This document shows positions 1 through 6,680 of a stretch of DNA of 6,680 bases, in pieces (the first letter of the stretch is position 1; every line of letters begins with the position of its first letter). This DNA comes from an uncultured Pseudomonadota bacterium. Lineage in GTDB: Bacteria > Pseudomonadota > Gammaproteobacteria > Burkholderiales > Thiobacillaceae. The stretch spans positions 1 through 6,680 of the forward strand of contig CAISDD010000379.1 of assembly GCA_903883985.1 (NCBI GenBank), written 5' to 3'. The position numbers were made by a program, and so were the translations under genes. The notes beneath the pieces were generated by a model. The model worked only from the letters and a program-made list of their open reading frames with translations. It was not told where the DNA came from and did not search any database.

Positions 1-4
1 AGCA

Positions 5-634
5 ATGCTCATCGCGGCAATCTTCGTCCTGTTCGGGATGCCTCCCGCACTCGCCAGCGAAAAATCAGTCAACATCACCTCGACCGTGAAATCGGTGGAA
101 GTGCTGCATCAGGGCAGGAAGGTGAGCATCGAGCGGAATCCGGATCCGGACAACATGGTCGACCCGGATTACTCGCTGACCTCGCGGCCTTGTCCTCCCT
201 ACTGCATCCAGCCGATGCAGCTTGCTCCCGGAGTGGAGACCATAGGCGAACTGGAACTGATCGACTACCTGAAGAAAGTCGGCAAGGACTTCATGGTCAT
301 CGACTCGCGCGACGGCGACTGGCCGCTGCGCGCCGGCGTCATCCCCGGGGCCGTGGTGATTCCCTGGCAGGAGCTGCATCCTGCCCATAGCGATACGGAG
401 AAAATAGCCGAAACCCTGGTCCTGCGCTTCGGCGCCGCGCGCCAGGGCAGCTTGTGGAATTTCGAGAACGCCAAGACCCTGGTCCTGTACTGCAACGGTC
501 CCTGGTGCGGGCAAGCTCCCACCAACATCAAGCAATTACTGGCCATGGGTTATCCGGCACACAAACTCAAGTGGTATCGTGGCGGTATGCAGGACTGGAA
601 AATTCTAGGCCTGAGCACGGTTGCGCCCAAGTAA
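5..634 (+). CDS. Exported rhodanese-like domain protein (5' end possibly outside the window)
   Basis: The 209-residue reading frame starts with a hydrophobic segment (residues 3-17) ending in a signal-peptidase-like ALA/S site near residue 17, so the product is probably periplasmic. A rhodanese domain spans about residues 77-205. It has an IDSRDGDWPLRAGVIPGA segment (99-116) in the position of the usual D-R...GHIPGA motif, an active-site loop YCNGPWCGQ with candidate catalytic Cys163, and the typical YRGGMQDW end (191-198). Rhodanese domains carry sulfur on that cysteine as a persulfide; the donor and acceptor here are unknown. Ahead of the domain lies a CPPYC motif (63-67), and Cys168 sits five residues after Cys163, so four cysteines could form disulfides or bind metal. 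The usual His of GHIPGA is Val112. The signal peptide lacks a basic n-region and the frame is open to the left edge, so the true start may lie upstream of position 1. It is the first visible gene of an apparent four-gene exported module. Confidence 0.82.
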   Translation: MLIAAIFVLFGMPPALASEKSVNITSTVKSVEVLHQGRKVSIERNPDPDNMVDPDYSLTSRPCPPYCIQPMQLAPGVETIGELELIDYLKKVGKDFMVIDSRDGDWPLRAGVIPGAVVIPWQELHPAHSDTEKIAETLVLRFGAARQGSLWNFENAKTLVLYCNGPWCGQAPTNIKQLLAMGYPAHKLKWYRGGMQDWKILGLSTVAPK

Positions 635-655
635 CCGTAACAAGCACACTCGTTC

Positions 656-667
656 TTACGAGGAAGG
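656..667 (+). promoter_or_regulatory. Ribosome binding site of the first DUF302 gene
   Basis: The purine-rich run GAGGAAGG (660-667) ends seven bases before the ATG at 675. It supports that start over the in-frame ATG at 621, which lies inside the end of the rhodanese gene and would bury the signal peptide behind 18 extra residues. The nine bases TTACGAGGA (656-664) recur at 1550-1558 before the second DUF302 gene. Confidence 0.8.
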
Positions 668-674
668 AAAAACA

Positions 675-1412
675 ATGAAATACAGCAGCTTGAAGCAGAC
701 TTTATTTGCCACCCTGGCCGTTAGTTTGGCCATTCCCGCCATGGCAGCCGATCCGGCGTCCACAGGCAACCCTTACCTGAGCAATGTGCCGGCCTCCACC
801 GCCCCGACGTTCCCGTCGATTCTGTCGCTGCCGTCGCTTCCAGGGATCCCGAAACTTCCGGTTCGTGGCACTCGCCCCTATGAGATGTCGGGCATCGTTC
901 CACAAAATGTGAAGGCGGGGTTGATCAAGTCGGTGATGCCGCTGATGAGCATGGGCACGCGTATGGACCTCAAGGACGTCATGAATATCATGACCATCAA
1001 GTACAAGGCCAAGCCCGGCCTGACTTTCGATGAGGTGAAGGCATCCATGGAGTTGAAGGCCAACCAGCTCAACTTCAAGAAAGTGGGCGAAAGCGCCATG
1101 TGGAAGGACTTCCAGGCCGTGCTGGGTGACATGAACGCGCCGCGCATCGAGGTCTACCACTACTGCGACATCGCGGTCGGCCGTGAAATGCTGCGCTACT
1201 CTCCGGAATCCGCCGTCTACATGCCTTGCCGCTTCACCATCATGGAAGACGCCGACAAGAACATCTGGGTCATGACCCTGGACTGGGACACGGCCTGGCT
1301 TGATTCCGTCTCCGGCAGAATGGGTACCCCCGATGTGCTGTGGAAATATGCCGTCGAAATCCGCGACAAGATGGATGTCATCATGAGAGCAGCCGCCAAC
1401 GGCGATCTGTAA
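675..1412 (+). CDS. Exported DUF302 family protein, copy A
   Basis: The product has 245 residues. Residues 1-24 form a Sec signal peptide (MKYSSLKQ n-region, hydrophobic core, AMA cleavage motif), predicting a periplasmic protein. The mature N-terminus (25-66) is rich in Pro and Ser and contains NPYLSNVP (32-39). The rest matches the DUF302 pattern as I know it: a LNFKKVGES segment (132-140), YHYCDIAVGREML (161-173), YMPCRFTIMED (182-192) and NIWVMTLDW (196-204). Cys164 and Cys185 are the only cysteines and are 21 residues apart, a spacing kept in copy B. DUF302 proteins have no firmly established biochemical activity; a redox or sulfur-related role is only suggested by the neighbouring rhodanese. 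The gene starts 40 bases after the rhodanese stop and is probably co-transcribed with it. The family call is fairly sure, the function unknown. Confidence 0.85.
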   Translation: MKYSSLKQTLFATLAVSLAIPAMAADPASTGNPYLSNVPASTAPTFPSILSLPSLPGIPKLPVRGTRPYEMSGIVPQNVKAGLIKSVMPLMSMGTRMDLKDVMNIMTIKYKAKPGLTFDEVKASMELKANQLNFKKVGESAMWKDFQAVLGDMNAPRIEVYHYCDIAVGREMLRYSPESAVYMPCRFTIMEDADKNIWVMTLDWDTAWLDSVSGRMGTPDVLWKYAVEIRDKMDVIMRAAANGDL

Positions 1413-1414
1413 CT

Positions 1415-1454
1415 GGCAAGTCGCCCCGTGCCGGTTCCGGCATGGGGTGTTGCC
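1415..1454 (+). other. Strong intergenic RNA hairpin between the two DUF302 genes
   Basis: Three bases after the first DUF302 stop codon, CCCCGTGCCG (1424-1433) pairs with CGGCATGGGG (1438-1447) around a GTTC loop, giving ten pairs including one G-U. An outer stem GGCAA (1415-1419) / TTGCC (1450-1454) extends it across a small internal loop. No run of T follows, so it does not look like a classical intrinsic terminator. It may instead block 3' exonucleases and stabilise the upstream messenger, or reduce read-through. The remaining bases up to 1549 show no promoter I can defend. Confidence 0.6.
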
Positions 1455-1549
1455 CGGTCCTGAAACGGCTGGTGTCAATCCACCCGCCTGACCCAATAAC
1501 TCACAAGTCGTTCATTTTCCGAACCGGGAGTACAGCTACCCATCGGTTT

Positions 1550-1559
1550 TTACGAGGAG
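1550..1559 (+). promoter_or_regulatory. Ribosome binding site of the second DUF302 gene
   Basis: GAGGAG (1554-1559) lies six bases before the ATG at 1566. The surrounding TTACGAGGA (1550-1558) is identical to the leader of the first DUF302 gene (656-664), so the translation start region appears to have been duplicated with the gene. Confidence 0.8.
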
Positions 1560-1565
1560 TCACCC

Positions 1566-2258
1566 ATGAAAAAAAGCGCACTGATCGCCGCCCTAGCCCT
1601 GACACTGAGCGTACCCGCCGTAGCCCAGCAAGCACCCGCCGCCAATCCCTACCTGGTCAATGTTCCGCTTTCCGTTGGTCCGCTCATGATCCCGGTTTCC
1701 CCGGCGGGTCGCGGCAAGCGTCCGTATGAAATGTCCCGCGCCGTTTCGCCGGAGGAAAAGGCAAAACTGATGAAGCAGATCATGCCGATGCTGGGTATGG
1801 TCAAGAGCATGGATGTGAAAGATGTCATGAACCTGATGGCCATCAAGTACCCGGCCAAGAAGGGTCTGACTTTCGATGACGTCAAGGCCTCCATGGAACT
1901 GAGCGCCAACAAACTCAACTTCAAGAAAGTCGGCGAAAGCCCGATGTGGAAGGACATCCAGGCGGTACTGGGCGACATGGACGCGCCGCGCATGGAGGTG
2001 TACCACTACTGCGATATCGCCGCCGGCCGAGAAATTCTCAGGTACGCACCGGAAGCCATCGTCTACCTGCCTTGCCGCATCGCCATCATGGAAGATGCCG
2101 ACAAGAATATCTGGGTGCTGAGCCTGGATTGGAATAACTCCTGGCTAGACTCCCTGTCCGGCAAGATGGGCGCGCCCGACAAGCTGATGGAATATGCCAA
2201 GGAAATCCGCGACAAGATGGACATCATCATGAAGGCCGCCGCCAACGGCGACCTGTAA
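1566..2258 (+). CDS. Exported DUF302 family protein, copy B (tandem paralogue)
   Basis: The product has 230 residues with a signal peptide at 1-20 (MKKSALIAALALTLSVPAVA, cleavage after AVA). The mature start carries NPYLVNVP (27-34), then a linker about eleven residues shorter than in copy A. From RPYEMS (52-57) to the C-terminus the two copies align without a gap over 179 residues, with about 129 identities by hand count (roughly 72%). Conserved blocks include LNFKKVGES (117-125), EVYHYCDIA (144-152), PCR (169-171), EDADKNIWV (176-184) and the identical C-terminus AAANGDL. Cys149 and Cys170 match Cys164 and Cys185 of copy A. Differences concentrate at 58-82, the region most likely to have specialised. 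The activity is unknown, as for copy A. A 153-base gap with a hairpin separates it from copy A, and 74 bases separate it from the repeat-protein gene downstream. Confidence 0.85.
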   Translation: MKKSALIAALALTLSVPAVAQQAPAANPYLVNVPLSVGPLMIPVSPAGRGKRPYEMSRAVSPEEKAKLMKQIMPMLGMVKSMDVKDVMNLMAIKYPAKKGLTFDDVKASMELSANKLNFKKVGESPMWKDIQAVLGDMDAPRMEVYHYCDIAAGREILRYAPEAIVYLPCRIAIMEDADKNIWVLSLDWNNSWLDSLSGKMGAPDKLMEYAKEIRDKMDIIMKAAANGDL

Positions 2259-2288
2259 ACGACAAACTGCCGCACCGGCTCTGAACGC

Positions 2289-2310
2289 CAGGGGACCTTC
2301 CGGTCTCCTG
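2289..2310 (+). other. Intergenic RNA hairpin before the repeat-protein gene
   Basis: CAGGGGACC (2289-2297) pairs with GGTCTCCTG (2302-2310) around a TTCC loop: nine pairs including one G-U. The hairpin ends 12 bases before the ribosome binding site GGAG (2323-2326). It has no T tract and is therefore not a standard terminator. It could set mRNA segment stability or modulate translation of the repeat protein relative to the DUF302 genes. Confidence 0.5.
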
Positions 2311-2332
2311 CCTCGACATCCTGGAGACTTCC

Positions 2333-3631
2333 ATGAAACACCTAGCACCGCTATTGCTCGCTGTCGTCGCATCCGCGGCCCAGGCCGGCTTCGAGAACAA
2401 TCCTTTCGCCATGATGGCGCCGACCCCCTCGTTCAATCCTTTCGCGGGCAGCGGCGGTAATGGCGGATTCAATCCACTGTCCAATCCCCTGCTCAGCCTG
2501 GGCGGCCTGGCTGCCATCGGCGCAATGGGCGGCCCGGCATTGCAGATGGCGCCTGGCGTGCTGGGCTATTCGAACCCGTTTGGCAACCCCAATGCGGGCG
2601 GGCTCTTCGGCGGCAATTTCCAGCAAAGATCGCAGCCCGCCTTTTCGTTACCGGGGTTTGCACCCTCGGGCTACGGCACGCCCAGCTTTACGCCGTCCAT
2701 CCCGAACATGCCCGCGCTGCCCTTCTCGGCGCAGCAACGGCCCGGCTTCTTCGCGGTGCCGCAGCCTTCCTTCTTTCCGCAGGGCAATCCCTTCCAGGCG
2801 CCGCAAGCATCCGGCCAGTCCTACTTCATGCCGTTCCAGCAGCCCGCTGCCGCGCCGCAGCCTTCCTTCTTCCCACAGGGCAACCCCTTCTCGCAGCTTA
2901 ATCCGGTCCAGGCACCGCCCGCCCAATCTTATTTCATGCCGTTCCAGCAGCCCGCTGCGGCGCCTCAGCCTTCCTTCTTCCCACAGGGCAACCCCTACTC
3001 GCAGCTTAATCCGGCCCAGGCACAGCAGCCCGCCCAGCCCTATTTCATGCCATTCCAGCAGCCGGCCGCTGTGCAGCAGCCGGCCTTCTTCCCACAGGGT
3101 AATCCGTTCCAGCTTGCCTATCCGGTCGAGGCGTCGCAGCCCGTCCAGCCCTATTTCATGCCGATCCAGCAGCCCGCAGCGGCGCCGCAGCCGGCCTTCT
3201 TCCCACAGGGCAACCCGTTCCAGCAAGCCTATCCGGTCGATGCGCCGCCGTCCGGCCAGTCCTACTTCATGCCCTTCCAGCAGCCCGCCGCGGCGCCGCA
3301 GCCTTCCCTCTTCCCACAGATCAACCCCTTTGTGCAGGCCAATCCGGTACAGGCGCCGCAGCCTTCCCTCTTCCCACTGGTCAACCCGGTACAAGCACCG
3401 CAGTCTGGTCAGCCTTATTCCATGCCCATCCAGCCGCCCGCCGCCCAGCCAGCGCAATCGGTAGAAGGCTTCTTCCCGCCCATGCCCCAGGCTTCCGCCT
3501 CCGCCAGCACGGCTTCCACGCCACTCATGACGCCCACGCAGGCACCGGCGGAAGCGGTGCCCGCCAGTCCGCCGGCGATCGACCCGGGGGCCCTGTTGCA
3601 GATGTTCCTGAAGCAACAACCCGCCAAATAA
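2333..3631 (+). CDS. Exported Pro/Gln/Phe-rich tandem-repeat protein, unrecognised
   Basis: The ATG is placed by GGAG (2323-2326) six bases upstream and by a good signal peptide (MKHLAPLLLAVVASAAQA, cleavage near residue 18). The product has 432 residues. Residues 19-142 are rich in Gly, Asn, Pro and Phe with several NPF motifs (23-25, 35-37, 81-83). Residues 143-371 are the repeat array described separately. Residues 372-416 form a Pro/Ala/Ser/Thr-rich stretch, and the end (417-432) is a short, possibly helical tail containing LLQMFLKQQ. The mature chain has no Cys, Trp or His and only about ten charged residues in 414 (two Lys, two Arg, two Asp, four Glu). It is probably largely disordered or extended, with regularly spaced Phe and Tyr. 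I do not recognise the family. Such composition suits a structural or coat protein, a matrix component, or a self-associating polymer. A sulfur-globule-envelope-like role is conceivable given the rhodanese neighbour, but nothing proves it. Confidence 0.85.
   Translation: MKHLAPLLLAVVASAAQAGFENNPFAMMAPTPSFNPFAGSGGNGGFNPLSNPLLSLGGLAAIGAMGGPALQMAPGVLGYSNPFGNPNAGGLFGGNFQQRSQPAFSLPGFAPSGYGTPSFTPSIPNMPALPFSAQQRPGFFAVPQPSFFPQGNPFQAPQASGQSYFMPFQQPAAAPQPSFFPQGNPFSQLNPVQAPPAQSYFMPFQQPAAAPQPSFFPQGNPYSQLNPAQAQQPAQPYFMPFQQPAAVQQPAFFPQGNPFQLAYPVEASQPVQPYFMPIQQPAAAPQPAFFPQGNPFQQAYPVDAPPSGQSYFMPFQQPAAAPQPSLFPQINPFVQANPVQAPQPSLFPLVNPVQAPQSGQPYSMPIQPPAAQPAQSVEGFFPPMPQASASASTASTPLMTPTQAPAEAVPASPPAIDPGALLQMFLKQQPAK
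2759..3445 (+). repeat. In-frame tandem repeat array, about 111-base period, coding
   Basis: Units begin at the codons for PQPSFFP-type motifs: 2759, 2855, 2963, 3074, 3185, 3296 and 3356. A full unit is 36-37 codons: PQPSFFPQGNPF, a variable spacer such as SQLNPVQA, then YFMPFQQPAAA. Unit 1 is 32 codons with a shortened spacer. Unit 6 stops after 20 codons and is followed by a 30-codon unit 7 with its own internal deletion. Units 2 and 3 are nearly identical at the DNA level, pointing to recent expansion by slippage or unequal recombination. All unit lengths are multiples of three, so the frame is kept. Confidence 0.93.
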
Positions 3632-3661
3632 GCGGCAGGCCTGCGCGAAGCAGGCTGCTGC
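3632..3661. terminator. Hairpin between the convergent blocks, likely terminator of the leftward unit
   Basis: GCGGCAG (3632-3638) plus CCTGC (3640-3644) pairs with GCAGG (3650-3654) plus CTGCTGC (3655-3661). G3639 is bulged, there is one G-U pair, and the loop is GCGAA. The stem begins directly after the stop codon of the repeat-protein gene and lies 21 bases beyond the ygfZ stop. Read on the minus strand, the stem is followed by CTTATTTGG, a weak T-rich tail, so it fits best as the ygfZ terminator. On the plus strand the following bases are GC-rich, so termination there is less certain. Confidence 0.6.
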
Positions 3662-3682
3662 GCGCGCCCGGTGGCGGACGGA

Positions 3683-4702
3683 CTACACCGGGTAGGGCAG
3701 GGGGCGGAAGGCGAGGGGCGGGCCGTCGCGGCTGCCCAAGCGGACCTCGCCCTCGACGCTGCTGCCGTGGACCACGGCCAGTACATCAAAGCCACCGCCG
3801 GGCGCCGGTGCCGCATTGGCGATCTGGCCGGCGGCCTGATCGGCCAGGTCCGGGCTGAACAATTCGTCGCCGGCGCGGGCCAGTGTCTCGACATGGGCCA
3901 GGTGCAGGCGCCGCTTCACCTTGCCCAGGTACTGGCTGCGAGCCACAATTTCCTGGCCGGGGTAGCAGCCCTTGTTGAAACTGACCCCCCCCAGGATCTC
4001 CATGTTCGCCATCTGCGGCACGAAATGATCTTGTGTGGCGGGCTGTACGGCGGGAACGCCGGCATTGATCAGCAACCAGTCCCAGGCCGGCGCGCCCACC
4101 GGCCGGAGTGTGCCGGCCAGGTTGGCCCAGGCAGCCCGTGCGGCATCGGGGGCGACGAATAGGTCGAAGCGTTCATCACCCAGGCGAATCGCGAATGCGG
4201 CGTCCCCGTGCGCCATGCTCATGATGCCCTCCGGCACGGCCCGTCCCAGCAGCGCCTCCAGACTTGCCGCTGCGCCCGGGCCGGAGAGTCCCAGGCGTAC
4301 CCACTCCTCACTCGCGCAACGCACTTTGACCTTGGCGCGCAGGATGTACATGGACAGGCGTTTTTGCAAGGGCGGGAGCAATGTCGCCGGCAGCAGCAGC
4401 AGGATGTCGGCAGCCCGCCTCATCACCAGGAAATTGGCCAGCATGCGGCCCTTGGGAGAGAGCAAGGCGGCGAATACGGCCGCGCTTTCGTCCAGTTTGC
4501 GCAGGTCGTTGGTGACCAGGGCGTGGAGGAAGGTCTGCGCCTCCTCTCCGGAAAAGGCGATCAGCCCGTAGTGGGAAAGATCGGCCAGTACCGCGCCATC
4601 GCGCGCGGCTTGCAGTTCGTCATCAGGAGCGCCGAAATGCGCCACAGTGGAGTCGGCAAGCGTGGCGCCCTGAGCGGCCAGGAATTCGGTCCAGACTGTC
4701 AT
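3683..4702 (-). CDS. ygfZ: YgfZ, folate-binding protein for iron-sulfur cluster assembly or repair
   Basis: The 339-residue product matches the YgfZ/GcvT-like family; E. coli YgfZ is about 326 residues. The family signature KGCYPGQE lies at 244-251 with the conserved Cys246, inside FNKGCYPGQEIVARSQYLG. N-terminal aminomethyltransferase-like features are also present: LSHYGLIAFSGEEAQTFLHALVTNDL (42-67) and LLSPKGRMLANFLV (80-93). YgfZ is a cytoplasmic, folate-dependent factor that helps make or maintain certain 4Fe-4S enzymes such as the radical-SAM protein MiaB. It is not itself a glycine cleavage enzyme. The ATG at 4702 is backed by AGAGGT five bases upstream. The gene follows glgX on the same strand with a 78-base gap, so read-through from glgX is possible, although no functional link is known. 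It has no signal peptide and shows no sign of damage. Confidence 0.93.
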   Translation of the reverse strand: MTVWTEFLAAQGATLADSTVAHFGAPDDELQAARDGAVLADLSHYGLIAFSGEEAQTFLHALVTNDLRKLDESAAVFAALLSPKGRMLANFLVMRRAADILLLLPATLLPPLQKRLSMYILRAKVKVRCASEEWVRLGLSGPGAAASLEALLGRAVPEGIMSMAHGDAAFAIRLGDERFDLFVAPDAARAAWANLAGTLRPVGAPAWDWLLINAGVPAVQPATQDHFVPQMANMEILGGVSFNKGCYPGQEIVARSQYLGKVKRRLHLAHVETLARAGDELFSPDLADQAAGQIANAAPAPGGGFDVLAVVHGSSVEGEVRLGSRDGPPLAFRPLPYPV

Positions 4703-4707
4703 GCGTG

Positions 4708-4713
4708 ACCTCT
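4708..4713 (-). promoter_or_regulatory. Ribosome binding site of ygfZ
   Basis: On the minus strand AGAGGT precedes the ATG at 4702 with a five-base spacer. This fixes the start, which also matches where YgfZ proteins normally begin. Confidence 0.75.
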
Positions 4714-4780
4714 AAATGGATGAGTTGAGCCTTGCCCATATGCGGCTGGAGTGTGTCAGAACAAGGCGGGTTTGTGCACC

Positions 4781-6680
<1,900 letters not shown>

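Noticed and set aside
621..674. Earlier in-frame ATG for the first DUF302 gene.
   Set aside because: It overlaps the rhodanese stop, has no good ribosome binding site and would place 18 polar residues before the signal peptide. The ATG at 675 has GAGGAAGG at the right distance.
2759..3445. CRISPR-like array because of regular repeats.
   Set aside because: The whole unit, not just a short spaced repeat, is related from copy to copy. The period is about 111 bases and the frame is preserved throughout. It is a coding tandem repeat.
2460..3619. Long open frames overlapping the repeat gene, about 334 codons in another plus frame (2460-3464) and 323 codons on the minus strand (2648-3619).
   Set aside because: They exist because the array is GC-rich and its period is a multiple of three, so a stop-free frame stays open across all units. 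Their products are Arg/Ser/Pro- or Arg/Gly/Leu-rich with no domain, whereas the 2333 frame has a ribosome binding site and a signal peptide.
4703..4780. A ygfZ promoter (minus-strand TTGTTC and CATATG, 16 bases apart) and a GCCTTG/CAAGGC stem as glgX terminator.
   Set aside because: Each promoter box matches consensus at only three of six positions. The stem is six pairs around a 27-base loop. Neither stands out from chance.

Overview
The window reads as a GC-rich, gene-dense stretch of a proteobacterial chromosome. The YgfZ and GlgX sequences look beta- or gammaproteobacterial, but I cannot name a species. It holds six protein genes in two convergent blocks and leaves no gene-free stretch longer than 153 bases. 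I see no tRNA, rRNA, CRISPR array, insertion sequence or attachment site.

Left block, plus strand, about 1-3631: four genes in a row, all with an apparent Sec-type signal peptide. They are a rhodanese-like protein, two tandem DUF302 paralogues (about 72% identical over 179 gapless residues by hand count), and a 432-residue, almost uncharged Pro/Gln/Phe-rich protein. The last contains a roughly 37-residue repeat (consensus parts PQPSFFPQGNPF and YFMPFQQPAAA). The gaps between them are 40, 153 and 74 bases. Two of the gaps contain strong tetraloop hairpins. The two DUF302 genes share the same nine-base leader over their ribosome binding sites, and their mature N-termini carry a common NPYLxNVP motif that resembles the NPF/NPY motifs of the repeat protein. 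This looks like a small exported-protein module. A rhodanese next to DUF302 proteins hints at sulfur chemistry in the periplasm or cell envelope, but that role is inferred and the repeat protein is not recognised.

Right block, minus strand, 6680 down to 3683: glgX (glycogen debranching enzyme, cut by the right edge of the window) followed 78 bases later by ygfZ (folate-dependent protein for iron-sulfur cluster enzymes). These are ordinary housekeeping genes, and all catalytic motifs are visible. The two blocks meet tail to tail at 3632-3682, where a long hairpin probably ends transcription of at least the leftward unit.

The most unusual content is the left block: the repeat protein and its linkage to paired DUF302 proteins and a cysteine-rich exported rhodanese.
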